Positions 35,145 to 43,179 are shown, counted from the first letter of the stretch. The stretch is DNA of 43,325 bases from Acidobacteriota bacterium (GCA_030650395.1 JAUSDY010000152.1:1-43325); one strand, 5' to 3'. Notes: generated by a model not told the origin, from the sequence alone. Numbers and translations are program-made.

Positions 35145-35815
35145 CCCGCATCCTCGTCGTCGAAGACGAGCCCGGCATTGCCTTCGCGCTCGACGCCGAT
35201 CTCCGCAGCGAAGGCTACGCGGTCACGATTGCCACCACCGGGGATGAGGCGCTGCGGCTGGCCGGCAGCGCGACCTACGAGCTGATTCTGCTCGACGTCA
35301 TGCTGCCCGGCAAGGACGGCTTCGAAGTCTGTCGCAAGCTGCGGCGCTCGGAAGTGCGCACACCCATCATCCTGCTGACCGCGAAATCTCATGAGGCGGA
35401 AAAAGTGATGGGACTCGAGATGGGCGCGGACGACTACGTGACCAAGCCGTTCAGCCCGCGCGAGCTGCGCGCCAGAATCAAGGCCGTCCTGCGCCGCTCG
35501 ACGGATGAACCGGGGGAGGTCGTCCGGTTCGGCGACATTGACGTGAGCGTCGCACGCTGCGAGGTCCACCGCGGCGGTCAGGTCGTGGACCTGAGCGCGC
35601 TCGAGTTCAAGCTGCTCACCGCATTCGTGCGGAGCCGAGGCCGTGTGCTCACACGGGAGCAGTTGCTCGACGAAGCCTGGGGCCGCGGTGTGGTGCTCAA
35701 CGATCGCGTCGTCGATAACCACATCGTCGGCCTGCGCCGGAAGCTCGAGGCCGATCCCACCAAGCCGCGGCATTTCCTGAACATCCGGGGACTGGGGTAC
35801 CGATTCGATGTGTAG
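35141..35815 (+). CDS. OmpR/PhoB-type response regulator
   Basis: A 224-residue regulator. The receiver domain has the acidic pair VVEDE, phospho-acceptor Asp in LILLDVMLPGKDGFE, Thr in LLTAKS and Lys in YVTKPFSPREL. The C-terminal winged helix (GQVVDLSALEFKLLTAFVRSRGRVLTREQLLDEAW; VVDNHIVGLRRKLE) is complete, ending GLGYRFDV. Its GTG start overlaps the kinase stop (GTGA). Targets may include the beta-propeller gene 100 bases downstream. With its kinase frameshifted, it may be unphosphorylated or driven by another kinase. Confidence 0.93.
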   Translation: MTRILVVEDEPGIAFALDADLRSEGYAVTIATTGDEALRLAGSATYELILLDVMLPGKDGFEVCRKLRRSEVRTPIILLTAKSHEAEKVMGLEMGADDYVTKPFSPRELRARIKAVLRRSTDEPGEVVRFGDIDVSVARCEVHRGGQVVDLSALEFKLLTAFVRSRGRVLTREQLLDEAWGRGVVLNDRVVDNHIVGLRRKLEADPTKPRHFLNIRGLGYRFDV

Positions 35816-35914
35816 ACAGTGCGCTTTTCTGACAGTCGAACGGACGCAACCTGTACAGTTCCTCTTTACTGTGTCACCCATAGGCCCCGAGCTCGGACGC
35901 CAGGAGGACATGTC

Positions 35915-38041
35915 ATGACATCTCGACTCACACACCTGCTGCTAGCGATCGCAACGACGGTAGCGGTCGTCGCAGCCGATCAGAACGACACCGCCAAGGC
36001 ACTGCTAGAAGCGGCCCGGAAGACAGCGGTGGTGGACGGCAATCTGACGGCCGCCATCCGGCAGTACGCCGCCATCGTCGAAACCTACAGCAAAAGCGAT
36101 CGTGCGACGGTGGCGGACGCGCTCGTGCGCATGGCGGAGTGCTACGAGAAGCTGGGCGATACGCAGGCGCGAAAAATCTACGAGCGCGTCGTGCGCGAGT
36201 TCTCCGATCAGACTGGGCAGGTTGCGTTGGCGCGGGTCCACCTAGGTCGTGGCGAGCGTTCGGACGGGCCGCGCGCCATGGCGCTGCGAAAGGTGTGGAA
36301 TAACGAGACTCCGCAGATTGCCGGCGCCCGGGGGGATACGCAGTACGCGATATCCGCCGACGGCCGGTATATGACCTACGTCGACAACTACAACACCGCC
36401 CTCGTCCTGCGCGACCTGACGACTGGCGCCGACCGGCGGCTCACCAGCGGCGGGTACCCGGGTTCATCACCCTGGGGCGGTATCTACCAGTCGGCGATCT
36501 CGCCAGACGGCGCACAGGTGGCCTTCAACTCGTGCACGGCAAACCAGACGACATGCGAAATCCGAGTCGCGAGCCTGACGGGGACCGGTATACCGGTGTC
36601 CCGTCGTCTGTTCGGCGGTGACGACGTGACCTTCATCGCACCGCTGGATTGGTCACCGGATGGAAAGTGGCTGGCGGTGACTCTACAACGCAAGGACCGC
36701 ACAGCGCAGGTCGGGTTGCTCGCGGTATCCGACGGCGCCTTGCGCGTGTTGAAATCCGTCGATTGGCGAGGCACCACCAGGATGTTCTTCTCGCCGGACG
36801 GTCGTGACGTCGCCTTCGACCTGCCCCTCAACGAGACGAGCATTAAACGGGACGTGTTCGTCCTGGCCACTGACGGATCCCGGGAGGTGGCGGCCGTCGC
36901 GCACCCCAGCAACGACATCGTCATCGGCTGGACGCCTGACGGCGCGCATCTGTTGTTCGCCAGCGATCGAGGCGGTGCTATGGGCCTGTGGGGGCAGGGT
37001 TTCAGGGAGCGGAAGCCGCAAGGGGCACCCGAACTGGTCAAGCCCGACATCGGAAATGTGTCGCCGTTGGGAATCACCCGGACCGGCGCGCTGTACCTGG
37101 GGGTCAGGGCCACCAACCAGGACGTCGAGTTGGCGTCGATCGATCTCACGACCGGAAAGCAGATCGCTCCGCCGGTGAAGCCGGCCCTGCGTTTCACGGG
37201 ATCCAATTCGCAGCCCACCTGGTCGCCCGACGGGAAATCCCTCGCGTATGTCTCCGAACGGGGCGAGGAGTCCGTCGTGGTCATTCGTGCGATGGAGACG
37301 GGGGACATCAGGGAACTGAACGTGCCGCCGGGGCTTCCTTACTTTTCGGGATTGACCTGGGCGCCCGATGGCGGTTCCTTCGCCGTGCGCGGTCAGGATC
37401 TCAAAGGCCGCGTTGGGGTGTTCCGCATCGACGCGCGAAGCGGCGACGTCGTGCCGATCAGGCTCCGATCGCCAGCCGAATATTTGACTTACGAGGGGTT
37501 CTTCTGGTCGCCTGACGCCAGGCGGATGTACTACCACGGAAACCTCGGCTCAATCTACGAGCTTGACCTGGCGTCTGGCAACGAACGCATCCTGGTGTCT
37601 GGCCCGTCCACGGACGACGGCCCAAAGGGACCGATCAGCAGAATGGGACCGATCAGCCTGTCACCTGACGGGCGATGGATTGCTGCGTATCGATCGGAGC
37701 CTGCGACGAAATCGCAGACCGTCGTGCTCATCCCCGTGGACGGTGGCGAGCCGCAGGAACTGCTGCGCGTGAGCGAGCCAGAGCGGATCGGCAACAGGTC
37801 GATGCCGTGGGCGCCTGATGGCCACGGAATTCTTATCAAGAAGGAAACCAGCGTTGGCACCGAGCTGTGGTTCGTACCGATTTCGGGCGAATCGCCGCGC
37901 AAGATCGACCTCGATGTCAGGTCGCTCGGGACCGTACGCCTGCATCCGGACGGCAGACAGATCGCCTTTGACTCTACGCAGTTCAGCAGCGAAGTGTGGG
38001 TGTTGGAGAATTTCCTGCCGGCGCTGAAGGCGCGCCGGTGA
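35915..38041 (+). CDS. secreted protein with TPR-like helices and a TolB-like beta-propeller
   Basis: A 708-residue exported protein. A signal peptide (MTSRLTHLLLAIATTVAVVAA) is followed by a helical tetratricopeptide-like region (about 25-110; AAIRQYAAIVETYSKSDRATVADALVRMA and a second repeat). Then come many WD40/PD40-like blades with the SPDG motif (SPDGAQVAFNS, SPDGKWLAVTL, SPDGRDVAFDL, SPDGKSLAYVS, SPDGRWIAAYR). The C-terminal signature is VWVLENFLPALKARR. The ATG at 35915 is chosen for its GGAGG ribosome-binding site at 35903-35907. It overlaps the peroxidase gene (GTGA) and is thus co-translated with it. The role is unknown; TolB-like propellers usually bind proteins in the periplasm. 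Confidence 0.85.
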   Translation: MTSRLTHLLLAIATTVAVVAADQNDTAKALLEAARKTAVVDGNLTAAIRQYAAIVETYSKSDRATVADALVRMAECYEKLGDTQARKIYERVVREFSDQTGQVALARVHLGRGERSDGPRAMALRKVWNNETPQIAGARGDTQYAISADGRYMTYVDNYNTALVLRDLTTGADRRLTSGGYPGSSPWGGIYQSAISPDGAQVAFNSCTANQTTCEIRVASLTGTGIPVSRRLFGGDDVTFIAPLDWSPDGKWLAVTLQRKDRTAQVGLLAVSDGALRVLKSVDWRGTTRMFFSPDGRDVAFDLPLNETSIKRDVFVLATDGSREVAAVAHPSNDIVIGWTPDGAHLLFASDRGGAMGLWGQGFRERKPQGAPELVKPDIGNVSPLGITRTGALYLGVRATNQDVELASIDLTTGKQIAPPVKPALRFTGSNSQPTWSPDGKSLAYVSERGEESVVVIRAMETGDIRELNVPPGLPYFSGLTWAPDGGSFAVRGQDLKGRVGVFRIDARSGDVVPIRLRSPAEYLTYEGFFWSPDARRMYYHGNLGSIYELDLASGNERILVSGPSTDDGPKGPISRMGPISLSPDGRWIAAYRSEPATKSQTVVLIPVDGGEPQELLRVSEPERIGNRSMPWAPDGHGILIKKETSVGTELWFVPISGESPRKIDLDVRSLGTVRLHPDGRQIAFDSTQFSSEVWVLENFLPALKARR

Positions 38042-38955
38042 TTTGGCTGCTGCTTGCCGCATCGCTAGTGATTCCTCTGGGTCTGGATCTCTACATGCCG
38101 GTCCCAGAGGAGAATCCGATGACGGTCGAGAAGATCGAGCTGGGGCGGCGGTTGTTCAGCGACCGCCGCCTGTCGCGCGACAGCTCGACCTCGTGCGCGT
38201 CGTGCCACAGCCCCGAGCGAGCGTTCTCCACCGCTCGGCCTCTCGCCGTGGGTCTACTCGGACGCGTCGGCCGCCGCAACGCACCGACGCTGATCAATCG
38301 CGGTTATGGCCGGGCATTCTTCTGGGATGCCCGCTCAGCGTCCCTCGAGGACCAGGTTCTCAAACCAATCCAGGATCCGAACGAAATGGATCTCACGATC
38401 GACGAGGCCTCGTCGCGCGTCGGTCTGGACGCTACGACGATCTCACAGGCGCTGGCGAGCTACGTGCGGAGCATCCTCTCGGGCGATGCGCCCTACGACC
38501 GGTTCATCAACGGCGACCGTGCGGCGCTTTCTCCCGAGCAGCAGGCAGGGCTTCAGATTTTCCGAGGGAAGGGCAACTGCACCGCGTGCCATGTCGGCCC
38601 GACCTTCACCGACGAACGTTCGCACAATACTGGCGTCGCCTGGCGGGACGGTCGTCTGCACGACAAAGGGCGGTTTGCGGTAAGCGGCCGGAGCGAAGAC
38701 CAGGGCGCATTCAAGACGCCGACGCTGCGCGAAGTGGGGCGCACGGCGCCCTACATGCACGACGGCAGCCTCGCCACGCTGGAAGACGTCGTGCAGTTCT
38801 ACGACGAGGGTGGCCGGGCAAATCCCAACCGCGACGCCGAAATCCGCCCGCTTCATCTCACCGCATCGGAGAAGGGCGCTCTGATCGCGTTTCTCCACAC
38901 ACTCTCCGGGACCGTCAGCGAGGGTGTCGACCCGCGAGGCCGTCAGGAGCCATGA
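38038..38955 (+). CDS. di-haem cytochrome c peroxidase/MauG family protein
   Basis: A 305-residue exported protein with a hydrophobic N-terminus (VIWLLLAASLVIPLGLDLY). There are two CxxCH haem sites, CASCH and CTACH, and the family segments RRLFSDRRLSRDSSTSCASC, RNAPTLINRGYGRAFFWDAR and TAPYMHDGSLATLEDVVQFYDEGG. Family members reduce hydrogen peroxide or oxidise proteins and small molecules in the periplasm. The GTG start at 38038 overlaps the propeller stop codon, so the two genes form a unit. A decayed paralogue of its C-terminus is at 39985-40200. Confidence 0.9.
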   Translation: MIWLLLAASLVIPLGLDLYMPVPEENPMTVEKIELGRRLFSDRRLSRDSSTSCASCHSPERAFSTARPLAVGLLGRVGRRNAPTLINRGYGRAFFWDARSASLEDQVLKPIQDPNEMDLTIDEASSRVGLDATTISQALASYVRSILSGDAPYDRFINGDRAALSPEQQAGLQIFRGKGNCTACHVGPTFTDERSHNTGVAWRDGRLHDKGRFAVSGRSEDQGAFKTPTLREVGRTAPYMHDGSLATLEDVVQFYDEGGRANPNRDAEIRPLHLTASEKGALIAFLHTLSGTVSEGVDPRGRQEP

Positions 38956-39133
38956 CGCTCTTTCAGGTATCGTTCACGGAAGCTCTTTGAACGGGTTGAA
39001 CACTTTCAGGCCACTCCCGGACATGGACTTGCGCCGGGGTCTCGGCGCTGTTGACGCCAGAGTCACGACCGATGACAGTTGGGCAATCTAGATTCGGAAA
39101 TGAGGTTTCGAGGCGGCCGAATTCGGCGGGCGT

Positions 39134-39466
39134 TCACGACTCGAGCTGCAACGCGTTCCTGAGCGCGCGTTGGAGTTCGCGCCGCTTCCCGCCGGGCAGT
39201 GTGGCTACGAACCCGGTCAACTTGCTCTTGAACATCAGCATGAGGAAGTCACATCTCACGGCGCTTTGTCTCGGCAGCCCTTCTTCGGGCCCGATGGCGA
39301 CTTCGCTTCGGAGACCCAGGATTTCGCTGTACACCGGCGCGCAGACAACGGTCTCGACATCGTCGTTGCCTGCGATGAAATCGCGCGAGACGATGACATA
39401 GAAGCCCGGCTTGTGACCGCGCTCCGACACCTTCTCGCGGGTCCGATATATCTCGCCCCACTTCAT
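39134..39466 (-). CDS. MazF/PemK-like toxin
   Basis: A 110-residue protein of the MazF fold: MKWGEIYRTREKV at the N-terminus, GHKPGFYVIVSRDF in the second strand, TVVCAPVYSE in the third, GLPRQSAVRCDFLMLM near the active-site Ser/Thr region, and a C-terminal helix (GKRRELQRALRNALQLE). MazF-type enzymes are sequence-specific endoribonucleases that cleave mRNA. It overlaps the antitoxin gene by four bases, the standard antitoxin-first order. The canonical N-terminal GDIW segment is reduced to GEIY. Confidence 0.85.
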   Translation of the reverse strand: MKWGEIYRTREKVSERGHKPGFYVIVSRDFIAGNDDVETVVCAPVYSEILGLRSEVAIGPEEGLPRQSAVRCDFLMLMFKSKLTGFVATLPGGKRRELQRALRNALQLES

Positions 39467-39702
39467 GGCTTGCCTTGCGCCTTGACCGCCGCGCTGGCCT
39501 GCCGCGACAGCCTGGCGCGATGACGTCGCACCACCGTGGCCTCCCGCTCGTCTTCGGCCGCACGCTCGAGGCGAGACACATAGTCCTTGACGGCGTCTCG
39601 AATCAGCAGCGACCTGTTCCTGACTCTCTCAGTGCCGCGGCCGCTGATCCGTGCGATCCGATCGAGCGTCTCATCGTCTATTGTGATGGCAATAGTTTTC
39701 AT
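39463..39702 (-). CDS. ribbon-helix-helix antitoxin paired with the MazF-like toxin
   Basis: A 79-residue protein with MKTIAITIDDETLDRIARI at the N-terminus and a helix-helix region (RNRSLLIRDAVKDYVSRL) of the MetJ/Arc type, then a basic tail. It would bind its own promoter and mask the toxin. Upstream on the minus strand is an A/T-rich stretch (39698-39722) with repeated CATAT and ATCAT motifs that could contain both the -10 box and an operator. Confidence 0.85.
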   Translation of the reverse strand: MKTIAITIDDETLDRIARISGRGTERVRNRSLLIRDAVKDYVSRLERAAEDEREATVVRRHRARLSRQASAAVKAQGKP

Positions 39703-39750
39703 ATTGCCATCATATTATCATGATCTTGGTGAGCGGGGTCCTTTGGGTAA

Positions 39751-39939
39751 AGTTGTCGTTCTGGCGAGACCACTCTCATCATCGAACGCAATCAGGCGGT
39801 GGCCCAACTGATCCCCGCCGCCATCAAGACCCGCGGCGACTCCGCGGCCGCCATTGCCCCGCTGCGGCCCCTGCTCCGGCGCGCGAGGAAGGGCCGTTAC
39901 CTCGCGGTCCTGCTCGAAGACCGATTGGGCGAACAGTGA
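39751..39939 (+). pseudogene. Phd/YefM-like antitoxin, 5'-truncated
   Basis: The frame opens after a stop at 39748 and reads SGETTLIIERNQAVAQLIP, which has the pattern of the second half of a Phd-family DNA-binding domain (xGExVLIxxRxxPVARLxP). A helical toxin-binding-like tail follows (IAPLRPLLRRARKGRYLAVLLEDRLGEQ). The first ~30 residues, including the start, are absent, and no toxin gene follows. The identification is by motif only. Confidence 0.5.
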
Positions 39940-39984
39940 CGCAGGGGGACGGAATGCCGACGGACGTGATGTATCTCGACGGGT

Positions 39985-40200
39985 CTAGCTCCGTGTCCAG
40001 CCGTCCTGCGGGTGACCGCTCAGGGCGCGCAAGAAGGCAACGAGCGCGCACTTGTCTTCGACGGAAAAGCCAATCGGACGCAGGATCGAATCGAGACCAG
40101 GACTCGCACTGCCGCCGCTGTCGTAATAGTCGACGACCTCGCCGAGCGTCGTCAGGCTGCCATCGTGCATTTAGGGCGCGGTGACGCGGCGAGTCCGAAT
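39985..40200 (-). pseudogene. C-terminal remnant of a di-haem peroxidase with a nonsense codon
   Basis: The frame reads IRTRRVTAP, then a stop (TAA at 40171-40173), then MHDGSLTTLGEVVDYYDSGG and PIGFSVEDKCALVAFLRALSG. The intact peroxidase has TAPYMHDGSLATLEDVVQFYDEGG at the same place, so the stop replaces the Tyr codon (TAC to TAA). Only ~70 codons of the gene remain and both haem sites are gone. It is a paralogue, not a direct copy, of the gene at 38038. Confidence 0.8.
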
Positions 40201-40208
40201 ATAACCCG

Positions 40209-40281
40209 GGGAGAAACCGCGGTCCTCTGCTGAATGATGTTGACCGCGTCTTCGCCTTCGATGACGACGATGTGAAGGGCC
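40209..40281 (-). pseudogene. short fragment of a larger secreted protein (IVVIEGEDAVNIIQQ)
   Basis: A 24-residue stretch, LHIVVIEGEDAVNIIQQRTAV, looks like a piece of a secreted Ig-like or carboxypeptidase-regulatory-type protein, with no start or stop of its own. It joins the peroxidase remnant in a different frame near 40,200. This is a low-confidence reading by eye. Confidence 0.3.
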
Positions 40282-40428
40282 CTATTGGGCTGCGATGCGC
40301 TGGTTTCGAGTGACACCAACCGAGCACAGTCTTGCCGCGACCGCCAATGCTCTCGCGAGCGTGGAGCTCGAGTCAGCGCAGGGTGACACCGTGTGTAAAA
40401 TGACGTCGGTATCGAGCAACCAGCTCAG
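40282..40428 (-). pseudogene. VapC-like PIN toxin, N-terminal stub with CTG in place of the start codon
   Basis: Directly overlapping the antitoxin stop is a frame CTG-AGC-TGG-TTG reading SWLLDTDVILHTV, the first beta strand and catalytic Asp region of a PIN domain (xLLDTNVx). An intact pair would have ATGA at this overlap; here it reads CTGA. After ~14 codons the PIN similarity ends and the frame runs ~34 unrelated codons to a stop at 40282-40284. The toxin is therefore lost. Confidence 0.6.
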
Positions 40429-40652
40429 AGCTTGCGGCGGCGCGCGGGCGCGCGGCGGCGACGAGGCACGTCGCCAGGGCTGACAGGGCAGCTCTTGAGC
40501 ACCGCGAGCCAGTCTTCCTTGCCCGCAAGGCGCCGGAACACGAGGGTATCTTCCTCGGCGTCGAAGCGGGCGTCGAAGTGGTCCCCTGGCGATGCCGGGG
40601 CGAGGGTAGTCGGCACGGTCAATCGACGCTTGGCGTCGAGCGTGACAATCAT
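40425..40652 (-). CDS. AbrB/SpoVT-type antitoxin (VapB-like)
   Basis: A 75-residue swapped-hairpin AbrB-like protein: MIVTLDAKRRLTVPTTLAPASPGDHFDARF, followed by VFRRLAGKEDWLAVLKSCP and a basic Arg-rich tail (RRRRAPARRRKL). The start at 40652 is preferred because the upstream in-frame residues (MTVHGGGWDDPT) are encoded by the palindrome that looks like its operator. Its toxin partner survives only as a short stub. The protein may remain as an orphan DNA-binding antitoxin. Confidence 0.75.
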   Translation of the reverse strand: MIVTLDAKRRLTVPTTLAPASPGDHFDARFDAEEDTLVFRRLAGKEDWLAVLKSCPVSPGDVPRRRRAPARRRKL

Positions 40653-40669
40653 GGTGGGATCATCCCACC
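40653..40669 (-). promoter_or_regulatory. perfect palindrome at the antitoxin start, likely operator
   Basis: GGTGGGAT-C-ATCCCACC is a perfect 17-bp inverted repeat immediately before the antitoxin ATG. On the minus strand it also contains the GGTGGGA that could serve as a ribosome-binding site. AbrB-type antitoxins autoregulate through such sites. Confidence 0.65.
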
Positions 40670-40760
40670 CCCCGCCGTGGACGGTCAACCGGACCGATTA
40701 GTTCAATTGGATCGAAATCAGCTTCGACACACCCGGTTCTTCCATGGTGACGCCGTAAGG

Positions 40761-41420
40761 CTATTTCGTCACGATCGTCAGATCGTCGAACTGCGTCACA
40801 GAATCAGCCTTGGTCCACACGCCAACTTTGCCGGCCTGGCTGAACGTGCTGTCCTCGACCTCATACAGCTTGCTGCCATTGAGATACACGTCGAAGCGCG
40901 GTCCCGCGGCGACCACCCTCAACGTGCTCCACTGGCCTGACGGCACCTGCGCCTTCTTGCCGTACGTGCGGCCCTCTCCCTTCACCGCGAGATCTATGCG
41001 CTTGCCCTTCTCGACCTTGTATAAGACCACGTTGTTCTCGAGCGCGTTCGCGCGAACGATGTAGTAGTTGTCCTCGTTCTGGAAACGCCACACGAGTCCT
41101 GCGGCCTGATCCACCCGTCCCGACACGGGCTTGAATCGAACCGACAGATCGACGTCGGCGGCATTGACGTCGCTGACGACCGCGACCGGAAACCGCGACC
41201 GCGTGTTGTCCGCGTCGACTTGCGCCAAGTAATTGTTGCTCCCTTCGGCTTGCACGACCCACTTGCCCGGCGCGCCCGCCCTCGCGGTATGGCCGAATTC
41301 AAAGCCCTTCGGCGCTTGACCGACCGCGTCACTGGAGAAATCCACCTTCCGCGTGGCTCCGTCGATCACGATTGTCACGCCAAGAACAACAAACGCTACG
41401 AGAACACTGGCCATCCGCAT
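40761..41420 (-). CDS. secreted LamG/concanavalin-like (DUF1080-type) protein
   Basis: A 219-residue exported protein with a signal peptide (MRMASVLVAFVVLGVTIVIDGA) and one jelly-roll domain. Typical segments are FEFGHTARAGAPGKWVVQ at the start, VDLSVRFKPVSGRVDQAAGLVWRFQNEDNYYIVRANALENN in the middle (over two strands), and GPRFDVYLNGSKLYEVEDSTF near the end. The pattern matches the family that includes 3-keto-disaccharide hydrolase-like domains, but no catalytic residues are identified. A carbohydrate-binding role is plausible. An AAGGAG ribosome-binding site precedes the ATG at 41420. Confidence 0.8.
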   Translation of the reverse strand: MRMASVLVAFVVLGVTIVIDGATRKVDFSSDAVGQAPKGFEFGHTARAGAPGKWVVQAEGSNNYLAQVDADNTRSRFPVAVVSDVNAADVDLSVRFKPVSGRVDQAAGLVWRFQNEDNYYIVRANALENNVVLYKVEKGKRIDLAVKGEGRTYGKKAQVPSGQWSTLRVVAAGPRFDVYLNGSKLYEVEDSTFSQAGKVGVWTKADSVTQFDDLTIVTK

Positions 41421-41587
41421 GAGACTGCTCCTTTCTGAAGCCTATATTGCTTGTTGCCGACCCATCACGTCCGCGGTGCCGCACGACGGGTGACACCGGC
41501 GGCGCAGTCCCCGGCGACGGGCGTCGCTTCGCTGATCTCCGAACGCCGAGTAGCGACTGGTTGCACGCCCATCGCAAAACTTCGCAA

Positions 41588-42697
41588 CTACCGCGCGCGC
41601 CGACGCCGGACAGACTTTCCGCCATTCGACGTCGGCCGTTTTCGAGGCCGCGCCACTGGTCGTAGTCCCGCTGACCGGGCTGACTGTTCAAAGGCTCGAG
41701 ATAGGGCTTCGAACAGCGCCATCCCCTGCGCGAGCAGGGCGTCATCGTCGGCATGCGCGAGCTGGAATCCCTCAATCAGCGTGCCCACCGTGGCGCACTC
41801 CGGAGCGCCGAACCGTCCGTCCTTCAAATCGAGGTCGTGAACAACAGCCGCAACCCGCGCGACTGCTGGCTCTTGGATCCCGAAGACCGCGCACAGCGTT
41901 TCGAACGTGCAGCCCTCGCCCTGATGGCTGAAGTCGACGCCAAACATGTCGAACGGAAGCGCGTCTTCGGGAACCGCGTCTCGGTCCGCCGCAAAACCAA
42001 AACGTGCCTGAGGATCGATGAAACGTCGAATCAGCCAGGCCGACGCCATGCGATCAACGCCAGGTCGCGGACGTGTCACCCACAGCCGACCGTGATAGGT
42101 GTTCGCGTCTGCGGGACTCGGCGGCTTGGATGAAACAGCCGGAAGACGTGTGTCTGACGCCCGCTCCTCCAACTGCTTCAACAACGTCGTGACGCGATCG
42201 CGGCCCGCGCTCCCGAAGAAATCCACGCCCGCGATGGCTGTCAGCCGCTCTCGAAAGACCTCCGAAAGCCGACGTATCGCTGGCGCCCGAGTGCCGCTCG
42301 GCCGCCGAGCGCCGCTCGTGCGTTTCAGCACCTTGTCGACATCGCGAGCGAGCGAGGCGTAGGCCTCCTGCCGGGACCGCCTGAACTCCTCGACCAAAGC
42401 ATCGCCAGACCAGGAATCGACGTTGTCGGCTGAAAACACGCTGGCGTCGCCCCCGGCGGCTTTGACCTCCGTTTTCAGCCATGCAAAGTCCTCACGGGCG
42501 CTGGGGGTGTCTGGCAGAACGTACACCGCCTGTTTGATTGGGAGGGCGCCGAGTTGTTGCAGCCGGCGCCAGGTGCGCACCCTCAGGTTTGAGGGGTTCG
42601 ACGGGAGTTGGTGGACGAACAGGAGCCATCGCCGCGTGCCCTGCTGGACTCGCGGTGCGGGAGCCGCCACGTGCTCAGCTTTGGGGTCAGATCTCAT
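41588..42697 (-). CDS. chrB: chromate resistance protein ChrB
   Basis: A 369-residue protein with the ChrB layout: the N-terminal domain (WLLFVHQLPSNPSNLRVRTW, LGALPIKQAVYVLPD) and the C-terminal ChrB domain (LWVTRPRPGVDRMASAWLIRRFIDPQARFGF in two segments, FDMFGVDFSHQGEGCTFETL, ARVAAVVHDLDLKDG). ChrB is known as a chromate-responsive regulator or accessory protein of the ChrA efflux pump. The start at 42697 is chosen over one at 42784 that would read through the divergent promoter region. The ChrA transporter is not in the window. The divergent gene and the DUF1259 fragment fit a chromate-resistance locus. Confidence 0.9.
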   Translation of the reverse strand: MRSDPKAEHVAAPAPRVQQGTRRWLLFVHQLPSNPSNLRVRTWRRLQQLGALPIKQAVYVLPDTPSAREDFAWLKTEVKAAGGDASVFSADNVDSWSGDALVEEFRRSRQEAYASLARDVDKVLKRTSGARRPSGTRAPAIRRLSEVFRERLTAIAGVDFFGSAGRDRVTTLLKQLEERASDTRLPAVSSKPPSPADANTYHGRLWVTRPRPGVDRMASAWLIRRFIDPQARFGFAADRDAVPEDALPFDMFGVDFSHQGEGCTFETLCAVFGIQEPAVARVAAVVHDLDLKDGRFGAPECATVGTLIEGFQLAHADDDALLAQGMALFEALSRAFEQSARSAGLRPVARPRKRPTSNGGKSVRRRRAR

Positions 42698-42740
42698 CGT
42701 CAGTGTGTCGACTGTTGGGCTGCTGAAAGAGCTTGACCCC

Positions 42741-42775
42741 GTAACGTTCGTTTCAGAATATAAGAGAAGCGTTAC
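42741..42775. promoter_or_regulatory. inverted repeat in the chrB divergent promoter region
   Basis: GTAACG(TTC) at 42741-42749 is mirrored by G(AAG)CGTTAC at 42766-42775 with a TATAAG hexamer (42759-42764) between them. It lies in the ~120-base gap between chrB and the PepSY-like gene and could be the ChrB operator. A second pair, GGGGTCA (42683-42689) and TGACCCC (42734-42740), is probably a dispersed repeat. Confidence 0.5.
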
Positions 42776-42816
42776 GACAGTCAATTTTAGTTCGTTCTCA
42801 TTTTCAAGGAGGGATC

Positions 42817-43179
42817 ATGCATCGCAGAGTGACTCGACAGGTAATTGGTGCGACGGCGCAGCTGTTGCTTAGCGTGTACACCGCGAAGCAAGGTCGCGAC
42901 CGCGACGCGGAGCACAATACGCTCATGGAGCTGATCGGACCTGCGACGGACGCAGCCTGGAAGCCACAGACAGAGGTCTTCGCGGACAAGGAGCACCTTG
43001 CCCGCTCGGCGATGCAGCTTACGTTGATGCAGCTGACACGCCTGTCGCTCGCCGACGTGATCAAGAAGGCGGAAGCGCAACAACCCGGGACCGTGTACTC
43101 CGTAATTCCCGCGGTGCAGGGCGGGCGCCCAGTCGTGGATGTGCTCCTTGCGACACCGATGACGAAGTCGCTCCCGTGA
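42817..43179 (+). CDS. PepSY-like protein in the chromate locus, C-terminus probably altered
   Basis: A 120-residue protein with an AAGGAGG ribosome-binding site just before its ATG. The C-terminal part (LSLADVIKKAEAQQPGTVYSVIPAVQGGRPVVDVLLAT) has the helix-strand pattern of a PepSY domain. The domain ends early, and the last residues (PMTKSLP) lie in sequence that encodes a DUF1259 protein in another frame. The N-terminal region (TAQLLLSVYTAKQGRDRDAEHNT) is not recognised and has no clear signal peptide. I infer a deletion that joined the middle of this gene to the middle of a DUF1259 gene. Confidence 0.6.
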   Translation: MHRRVTRQVIGATAQLLLSVYTAKQGRDRDAEHNTLMELIGPATDAAWKPQTEVFADKEHLARSAMQLTLMQLTRLSLADVIKKAEAQQPGTVYSVIPAVQGGRPVVDVLLATPMTKSLP

